Below, piece after piece: positions 41,635 through 50,884 of a stretch of 64,000 nt of DNA. The notes beneath the pieces were generated by a model that saw only the letters and a list, made by a program, of their open reading frames with translations, was not told where the DNA came from and did not search any database. Positions within the stretch are counted from its first letter, which is position 1. The number at the start of each line of letters is the position of its first letter. A program made the position numbers and the translations under genes. This DNA is from Gammaproteobacteria bacterium (GTDB taxonomy: Bacteria > Pseudomonadota > Gammaproteobacteria > Pseudomonadales > Azotimanducaceae): NCBI GenBank assembly GCA_028824555.1, contig JAPPDJ010000045.1, forward strand, positions 32,508 to 96,507, given 5' to 3'.

Positions 41635-41858
41635 CAATAGCTCCCGTGCGCAAAGGCGCGAATTGTAAAGGGGCAACGCAAACGCCTATTGCACAAAGCC
41701 GATAGCTGCCAAACGCGCCCAAAGCACGCATGCGACAAGGGGCTACGGGAAGGCCGGGAAATCCGCCATATACATCCACCGGCGAGGTCGGGATAATGGC
41801 TCGTTTGCGCTTCGCGCTTGCAGCGTCGCACGCGGGGCACGGTCTAGGCGGAGGACGA

Positions 41859-42800
41859 GTGACAGACATCGCGCAACTTACCGAGTCGGTGGATACCCTC
41901 AAGGTCAGCTTCGAGGATCACCGCTATATTTGCAGCAACCAGATCGCCACGGCGGTCTATCTCGCCTTCCACCTCCGCAAGCCCGTCTTGATCGAAGGCC
42001 CGCCCGGCGTCGGCAAGACCGAACTCGCCAAAACCACCTCGGAACTCTTCGCGCTGCCGCTCATCCGCCTGCAGTGCTACGAGGGCCTCGACGAGGCCAA
42101 GGCCATCTACGAGTGGAAGTATGGCAAGCAGCTCCTCTACACCCAGGTGCTGAAGGAAACCCTCGACGAGGTGCTGCAGGGCGCTCAGGGCTTTGCCGAG
42201 TCCGTCACCCGACTGCACGAATTCGGCGACATCTTCTTCTCCGAGGAATTCCTCGAGCCGCGCCCGCTGCTGAAGGCGCTGCGGGAAGAGGAAGGCTGCG
42301 TGCTGCTCATCGACGAGGTGGACAAGTCCGATCACGAGTTCGAGTCGCTTCTGCTCGAAATCCTCTCCGATTTCCAGGTCTCGATTCCGGAGATCGGCAC
42401 CGTCAAGGCACACCGCGACCCGCCCATCGTCTTCCTCACCAGCAACAACACCCGCGAGATTTCCGACGCGCTGAAGCGCCGCTGCCTGCACCTCTATATC
42501 CCGTTCCCGGATGCTGACTTAGAGCAGCGCATCATCCATGCGCGCGTGCCGGAGATTCCGCCGGAGCTCAGGCGCCAGCTCGTCACCTTCATCCAGGACT
42601 TGCGCGAGCTCGACCTCAAGAAAGTGCCCGCCATCTCCGAGACCATCGACTGGGCGCGTACGCTCCTGCTGCTGCACACCGAAACGCTAGACCCCGAGCT
42701 CGTGCGCGAAACCCTGAACGTCATCCTCAAGTTCCAGGAAGACATCGAGAACGTGGACGCAGAGATCGCGGCCCTCACCAGCAAGGCCGTGAAGACTTAG
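41859..42800 (+). CDS. MoxR-type AAA+ ATPase
   Basis: 313 residues from GTG with GGAGGA five bases upstream; ATG 41796 would add 21 residues. Walker A is GPPGVGKT (47-54), Walker B CVLLIDEVDKSD, and sensor 1 is FLTSNNTREIS. The lid domain ends with ILKFQEDIENV. MoxR ATPases act as chaperones with a VWA-domain partner to insert cofactors or remodel complexes. The VWA gene follows 25 bases later and is the expected partner. Confidence 0.93.
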   Translation: MTDIAQLTESVDTLKVSFEDHRYICSNQIATAVYLAFHLRKPVLIEGPPGVGKTELAKTTSELFALPLIRLQCYEGLDEAKAIYEWKYGKQLLYTQVLKETLDEVLQGAQGFAESVTRLHEFGDIFFSEEFLEPRPLLKALREEEGCVLLIDEVDKSDHEFESLLLEILSDFQVSIPEIGTVKAHRDPPIVFLTSNNTREISDALKRRCLHLYIPFPDADLEQRIIHARVPEIPPELRRQLVTFIQDLRELDLKKVPAISETIDWARTLLLLHTETLDPELVRETLNVILKFQEDIENVDAEIAALTSKAVKT

Positions 42801-42825
42801 GACGGACGGAGGGCGCGAGCCAAGG

Positions 42826-44301
42826 ATGGATCGAACGCTCACCAGCTTCATCGCGGCCCTACGCAACGCGGAGGTGCGCATCTCGCCGGCGGAAACGCTC
42901 GACGCCATGAGCGCCCTTGAGTTGGTGGGCTATCGCGACCGCGAGTTTCTCAAGAACACCCTCTCCTTGGTTCTGCCGAAGACTCCGGACGAGAAGGAAA
43001 CCTTCAGCGAGACCTTCGACTCGTTCTTCTCCTTCGACGATGTGAGCGGCACCGCCTTGCCCGCCGAAGGCACGGAGGAAGGCGAAGGCGGTGGCGGTTC
43101 CGGTGAAGGTGGCGAGGGCCAAGCCGAAGGCGAGGGCAGCGCCGGCGGCGGTGGCGGCAAGGGACGCAAGAAGAAAGGCAAGTTCGCAGCCGAGGAGGAA
43201 GAGGAGGAAGACCTCGGCCACGGCGAGATGAGCGAGCCGCAGTCGGCCCTCGGCAAGCTCCTCCTGCAGGACAGCACGGTGGAGCTCACCATGCGGATGG
43301 CCGATGCGGCCAAGGCGGTGCAGCTCGACGAGATTCAGGTCTTTACCCAGAAGGGCCTCTACACCCGCAAGATCATGGAGGAGATGGGCCTCACCGAACT
43401 CCAGCAGGAGATCGGCGCGGCCAAGCAGAGCCGCCGCGTGCCGGATCGCCGCATGGCGCAGGAACTCGGCAAGCGGCGCGATGCCTTGCGGGAACAGGTG
43501 CGCGACTATGTGGAGCGCCAGTTTCTGCTCCATGCCGATGCCACTGGGCGACGGCTGCGCGAGGAACTCCTGCGCAAGGTGAAGCTCTCCAACGTGGAGC
43601 ACCGCAACTTCCGGCTGATCCAGGAAGTGGTGTTTCGCATGGCCAAGAAGCTGGTGGCCTTGCATTCCCGGCGCCGCAAGGTATTCAAGCGTGGGCAGCT
43701 CAACGTGCCGCGCACCTTGCGCCACAACATGGCCTACGACGGCGCCATCTTCGACCTGCGCTGGAAATCCGTGAAGGTGGATCGCCCCAAGGTGTTCGCC
43801 ATCTGCGACGTTTCGGGCTCGGTGGCCAACTACGCCCGCTTCATGCTGATGTTCCTCTACAGCTTGGACGAGGTGATGCCGAAGGTGCGCTCGTTCGCCT
43901 TTTCGTCCGATCTTGCCGAGGTGACGGACCTCTTCGAGCGCAACCACATCGAAGACGCCATCGCCAAGACCCTGCGCGACTACAGCGGCGGCTCCACCGA
44001 CTATGGTCAGGCCTTCGCCGACTTCCGCAAGAACTGCATGGACGATGTGGACGGCCGCACCACCATCATCATCCTGGGCGACGCCCGCAACAACTACGGC
44101 GACCCCCGCACCGACATCCTCAAGGAGATGTACGACCGCGCGAAGCGCGTGCTCTGGCTGAACCCCGAACCCCGCGCCACCTGGAACATGGGCGACGCCG
44201 AGATGCGCAAATACACCGCGTACGTGCATCAAGCGGAGGAATGCAACTCGCTGATGCACCTCGAACGCGTGGTGGGCAACCTGCTGCGAACGGTCGCCTA
44301 A
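42826..44301 (+). CDS. VWA-domain (CoxE-like) protein
   Basis: 491 residues. After a helical N terminus there is a low-complexity Gly/Glu linker (about 84-135), a helical middle region, then a von Willebrand factor A domain with the MIDAS motif DVSGSVANY (D328) and GGSTDYGQAF, TTIIILGDARNNYGD. CoxE-like proteins pair with MoxR ATPases in metalloenzyme maturation, for example carbon monoxide dehydrogenase. No cox structural genes are in the window, so the client is unknown. Confidence 0.92.
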   Translation: MDRTLTSFIAALRNAEVRISPAETLDAMSALELVGYRDREFLKNTLSLVLPKTPDEKETFSETFDSFFSFDDVSGTALPAEGTEEGEGGGGSGEGGEGQAEGEGSAGGGGGKGRKKKGKFAAEEEEEEDLGHGEMSEPQSALGKLLLQDSTVELTMRMADAAKAVQLDEIQVFTQKGLYTRKIMEEMGLTELQQEIGAAKQSRRVPDRRMAQELGKRRDALREQVRDYVERQFLLHADATGRRLREELLRKVKLSNVEHRNFRLIQEVVFRMAKKLVALHSRRRKVFKRGQLNVPRTLRHNMAYDGAIFDLRWKSVKVDRPKVFAICDVSGSVANYARFMLMFLYSLDEVMPKVRSFAFSSDLAEVTDLFERNHIEDAIAKTLRDYSGGSTDYGQAFADFRKNCMDDVDGRTTIIILGDARNNYGDPRTDILKEMYDRAKRVLWLNPEPRATWNMGDAEMRKYTAYVHQAEECNSLMHLERVVGNLLRTVA

Positions 44302-44351
44302 CGAGTCGGTCGCAACGACGACGGCGTGTCAGTCTTGCTGGCGTGAAACGT

Positions 44352-44432
44352 GAGGAGGGCGGGACGCCCTCCCTCCGGAAGACGGTCGCTCGGAACCATG
44401 ACACACTCGGAGGGAGGGCGTCCCGCCCTCCA
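44352..44432 (+). repeat. inverted pair of family-B palindromes
   Basis: GAGGGCGGGACGCCCTCCCT at about 44354 and its reverse complement GGAGGGAGGGCGTCCCGCCC at 44409 enclose 31 bases. A GCGCCCGCAAGGGCGC hairpin follows. They sit between the VWA gene and the convergent Sel1-repeat gene. Confidence 0.75.
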
Positions 44433-44486
44433 TCGCGCCCGCAAGGGCGCGCGAGACTAGCCTAGCGGCTTATGGGGCGGATTCGG

Positions 44487-45704
44487 TCAGTAAGGTCTCG
44501 CGTCCAGCGCGCGGCTGCCGCGCAGGGGTTCGCAGGTCCACTGGGAGTTGACCTCGGTGCCGTCGAAGACGAGGTTGCGGCACTGGGTGGCTTCGTCGAT
44601 GAAGCGGCATTGCAGGCGCTTGAAGTAGAGGCTCCAGGTTCTGCCCTCGTCGGACTCGAAGCGGCAGGCGACCCGGTGTTGGGCATTGCCGTATCGGCCG
44701 CTGTAGTCGGCGACGATGGTCTGCACCACCTCCGGCGTGTAGCGGTCTGGCAGTCGCGCCATCGAGTCCTTGAAGTAGCGGCTGATGGAGCCGGCGGTTC
44801 GAGGCTCGGCCGCGACACCGAGCCAGCCGATGCCCGCTTCGAGGTCCGGTGGAACGCCGCCACGGCCGTTCAGATAGATGTCTGCCGCCGATGCCTGCGC
44901 CCACTTGAAGCCGCGTCGGGCGGCGGCGACGAGAAACGGCAGGGCTTCCTTGTATTTGCCTTCGTTGTAAAGCGCAGAGCCGCGGTTCGCGGCGTCGTAT
45001 ACCTCGGCAATGAACTCGCCGGACGGCACCTCCCCGATCTCGGGCGCTGGCGTGTCGATGATGGGCGCGGTGACCACCACCTCCTCGACATCGCTGTGTG
45101 GCCTCTGGCGCTCCTCGAAGAGAGGGTCCGCTTCGGGATCGTCGCGGAAGCGGCAGCCGATGTCCTGCACGACGTTGCCGAACACGCGGCATTCGACTCG
45201 GTGCCGAGCATGGCCATAGCGGGCCCGGAACTCTTCCACAACCCGCTCGGCATTGCCCTCGTGCGCGTCCGGCAACTGCGCCTGGACACTCTCGAAGTAG
45301 TCCGCGATGCGGCGCGAGGTCGCCGGCGCCGCAGCGACACCGAGCCAGCCGATGCCCACCAGCACATTGCGTTCGACGCCGCCGCGCCCGTGCAGGTAGA
45401 TGTCGCCAGCCGAAGCCTGCGCCAGCTTGAAGCCGCGTTCCGCGGCGGCGAGGAGGTAGGGCAGCGACTCGGCGTAGCGTCGCTGGTCGTAGAGGCGTCC
45501 GCCATGACGTGCGGCGGCGTAGATCTCCGCCATGAACGCCGGCGAAGGGGTCTCGTTCGGTGCCGGTCGTGGCGCGGCACCCAGCACCGGCGGATCGGCT
45601 TCGTCGTCCGCGACGGGCGCCGTGCCCTGCTCCTGAGCCGACGCAACGCCGGCTCCGAGGAAGAGGAGCACGGCGGAAAGGATGTGCACGGGCAGGCGTC
45701 GCAT
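44487..45704 (-). CDS. secreted Sel1-like repeat protein with internal duplication
   Basis: 405 residues with a signal peptide (MRRLPVHILSAVLLFLGAGV, cleavage after ASA). Two clearly homologous modules follow, about 55-195 and 225-385, each with a Sel1-like repeat (ESLPYLLAAAERGFKLAQAS and EALPFLVAAARRGFKWAQAS), the IYLxGRGGV segment, GIGWLGVAA and a Cys-containing tail (VECRV, VACRF). Such repeats mediate protein interactions in the periplasm. The function is unknown. A much longer upstream frame is not coding. Confidence 0.85.
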   Translation of the reverse strand: MRRLPVHILSAVLLFLGAGVASAQEQGTAPVADDEADPPVLGAAPRPAPNETPSPAFMAEIYAAARHGGRLYDQRRYAESLPYLLAAAERGFKLAQASAGDIYLHGRGGVERNVLVGIGWLGVAAAPATSRRIADYFESVQAQLPDAHEGNAERVVEEFRARYGHARHRVECRVFGNVVQDIGCRFRDDPEADPLFEERQRPHSDVEEVVVTAPIIDTPAPEIGEVPSGEFIAEVYDAANRGSALYNEGKYKEALPFLVAAARRGFKWAQASAADIYLNGRGGVPPDLEAGIGWLGVAAEPRTAGSISRYFKDSMARLPDRYTPEVVQTIVADYSGRYGNAQHRVACRFESDEGRTWSLYFKRLQCRFIDEATQCRNLVFDGTEVNSQWTCEPLRGSRALDARPY

Positions 45705-45760
45705 GGTCTTGTTCTCGGATGGCTGGCAGACTAACGGACTTTGGCAATGGACTGTTTCTG

Positions 45761-45861
45761 GAGGGAGGGCATTCTGCCTTCCCTGCGCGCCGTTGGGCGC
45801 GCTGCCCCATTGCCCGAAGACGCCTATCGGCGTTAGGGAAGGCAGAATGCCTTCCCTCCGA
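45761..45861 (+). repeat. inverted pair of family-B palindromes around a GC hairpin
   Basis: GAGGGAGGGCATTCTGCCTT (45761) and AAGGCAGAATGCCTTCCCTC (45839) are mutual inverted repeats, about 25 bases each. Between them is GCGCGCCGTTGGGCGCGC. They fill the gap between the Sel1-repeat gene and the divergent amidohydrolase. Confidence 0.75.
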
Positions 45862-45989
45862 GGCCCGTCCTGTTGGGGACTAGCAGCAAATGATGTTGGA
45901 TGCACGACGTCGGGACACCGTGCAGGCACGCGACGGATTATCCCACTCCCGCCTGTATGATCGAGCGTCCCTCGCCTGGAGTGCCAGTC

Positions 45990-47015
45990 ATGCCCTATGC
46001 CGAAAACGCCGCGATCGAGCAGTGGCTGGCGCAGACGCCGCCGGAAGATGTTCTGGAACCGGACCTGCCGATCGTCGACCCGCACCATCACCTGTGGGAT
46101 CTGCGCGACACATCGGCTCCTTGGGCACAGAAGGTTTATCTCTGCGACGAGATGTCGGAGGAAATCCGCGCCTCCGGCCACAACGTGGTGCAGACGGTGT
46201 TCGCCCAGTGCAACGCCTTCTACCGGGCGGACGGGCCGGAAGAGATGCGCTGCGTGGGCGAGACGGAGTTCGTCCACGGAGTGGTGGCGATGAGCCGCTC
46301 CGGGAGGTACGGCCCCGCGCGGCTCTGCACCGGCATATTCAGCGGTGCTGATCTCCGGCCAGGCAAGGCCGTCGAGCCCGTCCTGCAAGCCCACCTCGAT
46401 GCCTCGCCCAACTTTCGCGGCATCCGCACGGCGTTTCCTTCCGACCTCAACGCCGAATTCATGGACGGCTACGCGATGCTCGGCAAGCATGGCCTGAGCT
46501 TCGATCACTACTCCCCAGACTGCGAGCGGTTGCCCATTCTCGCCAAGCTCGCAGAGGCCCACCCCGAAGTGCCGATCATCGTCAATCACCTCGGCGGCAA
46601 GATCGACCCGGACGCCTCTCCTGCCGAAGTATCCCGCTGGCAAGAGTGTATCGACGCCATCGCCAGCTCCCCTAACGTCGTCATCAAATGCGGCGGCGCC
46701 CAGCAACGCGTGGGTCTCGACTGGCAACCGCCTTTCCACATGGACCGCCGGGCGGAGGGACCCTTGAGTTCGGAGGAACTCTGCGACCTGCTATACCCCT
46801 TCTACCGATACGCCATCGAAGCGTTCGGCCCAGACCGCTGCATGTTCGAGAGCAACTTCCCGGTGGACAAGGAGTCTGTCTCATACCGCACCTTGTGGAA
46901 CCTGATGAAGCGAATCGCCAGCAAGATGGGGCTCGGCGAAGCGGAGAAAACGGCGCTGTTCAGCGGCACGGCGGCGCGCGTTTATCGGCTGGACATGACG
47001 GGCTCGATGGGTTGA
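45990..47015 (+). CDS. amidohydrolase family 2 protein (metal-dependent hydrolase)
   Basis: 341 residues from ATG 45990 with GGAG nine bases upstream. The metal-binding start is PIVDPHHHLWD, followed by FRGIRTAFPSD, IIVNHLGGKID, VIKCGG and the C-terminal GPDRCMFESNFPVD with the catalytic Asp/Asn region. This is the TIM-barrel amidohydrolase_2 family of lactonases and decarboxylases (gluconolactonase-like and 4-sulfomuconolactone hydrolase relatives). Substrate unknown. Confidence 0.92.
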   Translation: MPYAENAAIEQWLAQTPPEDVLEPDLPIVDPHHHLWDLRDTSAPWAQKVYLCDEMSEEIRASGHNVVQTVFAQCNAFYRADGPEEMRCVGETEFVHGVVAMSRSGRYGPARLCTGIFSGADLRPGKAVEPVLQAHLDASPNFRGIRTAFPSDLNAEFMDGYAMLGKHGLSFDHYSPDCERLPILAKLAEAHPEVPIIVNHLGGKIDPDASPAEVSRWQECIDAIASSPNVVIKCGGAQQRVGLDWQPPFHMDRRAEGPLSSEELCDLLYPFYRYAIEAFGPDRCMFESNFPVDKESVSYRTLWNLMKRIASKMGLGEAEKTALFSGTAARVYRLDMTGSMG

Positions 47016-47137
47016 TCTGGACGCACACGCTCGCGAAAGGGACCCTGGAAGGTTCCCTAGCGGGTATCAGCGAGCCCTCCTTGGCAAAGCCCGCCGGCAA
47101 ACACCTGAAACAACAGCCCCTGCGGCGCGAGGGCCTC

Positions 47138-47166
47138 TCTGGACGGAGGGCGTCCCGCCCTCCAAA
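47138..47166 (+). repeat. family-B palindrome
   Basis: GGACGGAGGGCGTCCCGCCC with its arm, followed by a weak GCG hairpin. The 282-base gap 47016-47297 also holds a small GGGACC...GGTTCCC hairpin at 47039-47058 and no gene. Confidence 0.65.
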
Positions 47167-47297
47167 GCGTGCCGAAGGCGCGCACGCAGCGGAGCCGGCC
47201 AAGGCCACCGCGATCCGCGTTCCAGACAACGCCAACAAAGCGTCAACGCCGCCGAAACCCCGCGCTACCCTTGGGGTTGGCACTAGCTCCAACTGGG

Positions 47298-48377
47298 CTA
47301 GGAATCCACCCGCAGCCGCTCAGCCATTTCCGGCTGGCCGTGAAATCGCGCCCAACTCGAAGGCGTGCCGCCGTAAAGATCGTCCGTGGCACGCGGATTC
47401 GCGCCGGCCTTCTGCAGCCGTTCGACGATCTCCACGAGGCCATCCGCCGCCGCCAGATGGAACGCGGTGACGCCCTTGGCGTGGCCACCGAGCCAGCCGG
47501 TGCCGTTCGGGTCCGCACCTTGTTCGAGGAGCCAGTCCACCATCTCGATGCGGTTACGGAACGTCGCCCGGAGCAAGGGCGTCGTTTCGTAGGCGCGACC
47601 GTCGATCCGCGCTCCTTTCGCGACCAGCGCCTTCGCGGCGTCCATGTGGCCATTGGTGGCGGCGAGAATCAGCGCCTCGTCGAGCACCTCCTGATCGTCG
47701 TCGCTCGTCTCCCAGGGGAACCAGCCGTAGTTCGGGCGGTAGTAGGCACGGTTCGCCTTGGCCGCTGGCTTCAACGCGCCAGCCTCATCAAAGGCGCGAT
47801 CAACGGCCTCCACATCGTTTAGCCCAGCCGCTACACGCAAGTTGTCGGGCGCTCGGTCTTGGGCGGCGATGACACGAGCCACATCCGGCCAGCCCCAGAT
47901 GATCGCGTGCATTAGTGCGGTTCCGCCCGGCAGCATCGTCTCGATGCGCGGATTCGCCCCCCGCGCAAGCAAGAGCTCCGCCATCGCCGCCGAACCCACA
48001 CTGTGCAGCGCCGACTTCTGTGTCGAAGCCACCGCATTCGCCAAATCCGGCTCCGCATCCAAATGCCGAGCAACCGCATCGAGGTCGCCCGCTTCAACCT
48101 TGTGGAAGAAATCGATCGAACGCTCCTCCGCCCGCCCCGCCTGGACATCCCGCAAGCGCAGCTCCATCGCCCGCCAGTCCGCAAACCCATGTTCGACGGC
48201 ACTGACCTCAAGCGCCTCAATGAGCGTGGCTCGCGAGGGAACAAGCCCGGCATACCGCGGCACACGCGCAAACCGGGCTCGCGCCTCCGCGAAACCGTCG
48301 GCTGCTTCCCGGGCCAGCATCGCGAGATACGGCGTATGGAACCCGATTTCCTGACTGTAGAGACGAAAAGGCGCCAT
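47298..48377 (-). CDS. ankyrin-repeat protein
   Basis: 359 residues, no signal peptide. After about 90 residues of helical sequence come at least six ankyrin-type repeats, for example ALHSVGSAAMAELLLARGAN, EALILAATNGHMDAAKALVA, PLLRATFRNRIEMVDWLLEQ and TAFHLAAADGLVEIVERLQK. A protein-binding scaffold of unknown partner. It starts at the base shared with the upstream VOC gene stop (TGATG), so translation is coupled. The N-terminal segment suggests the DUF family of ankyrin proteins next to glyoxalases. Confidence 0.88.
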   Translation of the reverse strand: MAPFRLYSQEIGFHTPYLAMLAREAADGFAEARARFARVPRYAGLVPSRATLIEALEVSAVEHGFADWRAMELRLRDVQAGRAEERSIDFFHKVEAGDLDAVARHLDAEPDLANAVASTQKSALHSVGSAAMAELLLARGANPRIETMLPGGTALMHAIIWGWPDVARVIAAQDRAPDNLRVAAGLNDVEAVDRAFDEAGALKPAAKANRAYYRPNYGWFPWETSDDDQEVLDEALILAATNGHMDAAKALVAKGARIDGRAYETTPLLRATFRNRIEMVDWLLEQGADPNGTGWLGGHAKGVTAFHLAAADGLVEIVERLQKAGANPRATDDLYGGTPSSWARFHGQPEMAERLRVDS

Positions 48378-48736
48378 CAGTCGCGGGTGAGCACCTCCAT
48401 CAGGTGTCCGTCGATGTCGCGCCAGTAGAAACCGCGGCCGCCATGGCGCGTGTTGATCTCGCCGTTGTCCGGCGAGAACGGCCCGGCGCCATAGGTGACG
48501 CCGTTCGCCTTGATGCGGGCGAAGATGCCGTCGAACTCCTCGTCCGTCACCTTGAACGCGTAGTGGTGGCTCGGAATGTCGCTCGCATTGTCGAAGTCCA
48601 TGGTCAGTGCGTCGTTGACGACCACGGGCGCGAAGTGGCCCAGCGGGCCTTCGTAGCGGAGCCCCATGATCTTGGCGAAGAATCGTGCCGACGCTTCCTT
48701 GTCCCTTGCTGGAACGATGGTGTGGTTGAGTTCCAA
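48377..48736 (-). CDS. VOC-family (glyoxalase/bleomycin resistance) protein
   Basis: 119 residues with the paired beta-alpha-beta-beta-beta fold. MELNHTIVPARDKEASARFF carries the first metal His, HHYAFKVTDEEFDGIF the second module, and RGFYWRDIDGHLMEVLTRD the terminal Glu. It is a metal-dependent lyase, isomerase or dioxygenase of unknown substrate, coupled to the ankyrin protein. Confidence 0.9.
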   Translation of the reverse strand: MELNHTIVPARDKEASARFFAKIMGLRYEGPLGHFAPVVVNDALTMDFDNASDIPSHHYAFKVTDEEFDGIFARIKANGVTYGAGPFSPDNGEINTRHGGRGFYWRDIDGHLMEVLTRD

Positions 48737-48966
48737 GCCTGCCTCCGTGGTCGGCCTCTCGCCCCATCATACGGCGACTCTGAAGCACCTGCCGGGACTT
48801 CCGAACCTCGTCCCCGGAATGGGGCCTCACTCCGATCGAGTCGAACGTCCAGCGCCGGCTTGGATGCCGCCTTTCCCTGCGCCGTGGCGCCGCTGCGGTT
48901 GTGGCGAGGTGACGCCGCTGATAGCGTGGCGCCGAATGCTGCCTTTAAGGAACGGGGCCTCGCGCG

Positions 48967-49743
48967 ATGACCATAGGAGCCAGCACGGCAAGCCTTTCGC
49001 TTGACGGGAAGACTGCCGTCGTCACGGGTGGTGGCACGGGGATTGGCAAGGGCATTGCGCTCGAATTCGCGCGGGCCGGGGCTGAAGTCGCCATCGCGGG
49101 TCGCAGGCCCGACGTGCTCAAGGAAACCGCCGGCGAGATACGGGCCCTGGGGCGCCGAGCCCTGGCGGTGCCGACGGACGTGACGAAACGCGAAGACGTC
49201 GAGCGCCTGATCGCGTCCGCGACGGAAGCCTTCGGAGGCATCGACATCCTCGTCAACAACGCCGCCCACGGCGGGTCTGGCCCCTCGATGGCCGACAGCG
49301 ACGAGGAACGCTGGGACGAGATCATCGACACCAACCTCAAGAGCGCATATTTGTGCTGCCGGGCCGTGGCACCGGGGATGATCGAACGCAAGACCGGCTG
49401 CATCATCAACATCTCGTCCGTGATGGCGACGCGGCCGGAGGGATGCCGCATTTATGGCATCGCCAAGGCTGGCGTGAACTTCATGACGCGCGGCCTCGCC
49501 CAGGACCTCGCCCCGCACAACATCCGCGTGAACTGCATCGCGCCTGGCGCCGTGCGCACCGACATGCTCGTCGCCGACCTGGGCGAGGAAGAGGAAAACT
49601 GGGACAAGCTCGCGAGCTACATCCCCCTCGGCCGGGTCGGAGCGCCGGCCGACATCGGCACGGTTGCGCTATTCCTGGCGTCCCCAGCGGCGCACTACAT
49701 CAGCGCCCAGGTAATCGCGGTGGACGGAGCACTGTACGCATGA
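48967..49743 (+). CDS. short-chain dehydrogenase/reductase
   Basis: 258 residues of classical SDR. The cofactor motif is TGGGTGIG, then NNAAHGG, catalytic Ser in INISSVMA, YGIAK and the terminal AQVIAVDGALYA. It oxidises or reduces an alcohol or ketone with NAD(P). It overlaps the PhyH-like dioxygenase by 4 bases, so the two act probably on the same compound. Substrate unknown. Confidence 0.93.
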   Translation: MTIGASTASLSLDGKTAVVTGGGTGIGKGIALEFARAGAEVAIAGRRPDVLKETAGEIRALGRRALAVPTDVTKREDVERLIASATEAFGGIDILVNNAAHGGSGPSMADSDEERWDEIIDTNLKSAYLCCRAVAPGMIERKTGCIINISSVMATRPEGCRIYGIAKAGVNFMTRGLAQDLAPHNIRVNCIAPGAVRTDMLVADLGEEEENWDKLASYIPLGRVGAPADIGTVALFLASPAAHYISAQVIAVDGALYA

Positions 49744-50708
49744 AGCAAGCGTCACCCACGGAGGCTCTGACGCCGTCGATCCGCCGATTCCAGCCCGATG
49801 ACCCTGCCGCAAGCATCGCGGAAGAGATTCGGGCCAACGGCGTCGCCGTGGTGGAGCGTCTCTTCGCACCCGAAGTCGCGGATCTGCTGGTGGCGAAAGT
49901 CACGCCGGCCCTGGAGCAGCAGGAGCCCGGCGGCGGCGACTTCTTCGGCCATCGCCGGCGATCCGTGGGGGCGCTGTTCGCGCGCGGGGCGGAGTTCGCA
50001 GAGAACCTGCTGCAGAGCGAGCGGGTGCTCGAAGTCGTCGATGCGATCCTGCTGCCCGAACACCCGATGGCCACCGCCAGTCGCCGCGAGAAGCAGGAGA
50101 GGCAGGCGACGGGTACAGACGGCCTGCCGACGAACTTCCACCAACGGCCAGACCCCCTTGTCGGCCCCAACTGCCACCACTACCGCATCAACGCCACGGT
50201 GGCCATGCAGGTGGTGCAGGGCGGCGCGAATCAGTATCTGCATCGCGACGAATGGCGCTACAAGCCTTACATGCACCGCGACCCGGACGGGCCGGAACTC
50301 AGTTTGGCGATCATGGTCGCCGGTACCGACTTCACCGCCGCCAACGGTGCCACCCGATTCGTCCCCGGCAGCAATCGCTGGCCCGAAGGACGCACGCCCA
50401 CGGAAGCCGAAGTGGTGCAGGCCGTGATGCCGAGAGGATCAGCCGCCTTCTGGCTCGGCAGCGTGTACCACGGCCTCGGCATCAACCACACGAGCACCCC
50501 ACGCACGGGCTTCATCTACTCCTTCGCCCTCGACCACTTGGCCCAGGAGGAGAACCAGTTCCTCTCCGTGCCTCCGGACATCGCGGAGACCCTCCCGCCG
50601 CGCGCGCAGCAGCTCCTCGGCTACCGCATGAGCGCAACCGTCAACTTCGTCGCCGGCCGCGATAAGGACTTCGTGCTCCGTCCTGGCACGGGGAGCGTTC
50701 TGGACTAG
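49740..50708 (+). CDS. phytanoyl-CoA dioxygenase family protein (canonical iron site)
   Basis: 322 residues. Fe(II)/2-oxoglutarate dioxygenase with the facial triad H168-x-D170 (YLHRDEW) and distal H244 (SVYHGLGIN), plus GATRFVPGSNRW before it. It hydroxylates an aliphatic substrate using O2 and 2-oxoglutarate. ATGA overlap with the SDR indicates a hydroxylation-oxidation pair. Confidence 0.9.
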   Translation: MKQASPTEALTPSIRRFQPDDPAASIAEEIRANGVAVVERLFAPEVADLLVAKVTPALEQQEPGGGDFFGHRRRSVGALFARGAEFAENLLQSERVLEVVDAILLPEHPMATASRREKQERQATGTDGLPTNFHQRPDPLVGPNCHHYRINATVAMQVVQGGANQYLHRDEWRYKPYMHRDPDGPELSLAIMVAGTDFTAANGATRFVPGSNRWPEGRTPTEAEVVQAVMPRGSAAFWLGSVYHGLGINHTSTPRTGFIYSFALDHLAQEENQFLSVPPDIAETLPPRAQQLLGYRMSATVNFVAGRDKDFVLRPGTGSVLD

Positions 50709-50884
50709 ATTCCTTGAGCGGAGCGTAAGTTCACGGCTTTCCTTGCGTTCGCGGTGGCCTCGTGGGCGCGGGGCCTGTCCCCGCCCGGGCCGGCCGTCTC
50801 CATAAGGAAGGTACAGGGCGTTCGGCCCTCCCTCCCCAGCCGGTCGCGCAAGACGAGTAGTGGCCTTGTGCGGCGCCCGCGATT

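Noticed and set aside
42859..44259. 466-codon minus-strand frame opposite the VWA gene
   Set aside because: Mirror frame of a highly biased coding sequence; His/Leu/Gly-rich without domains.
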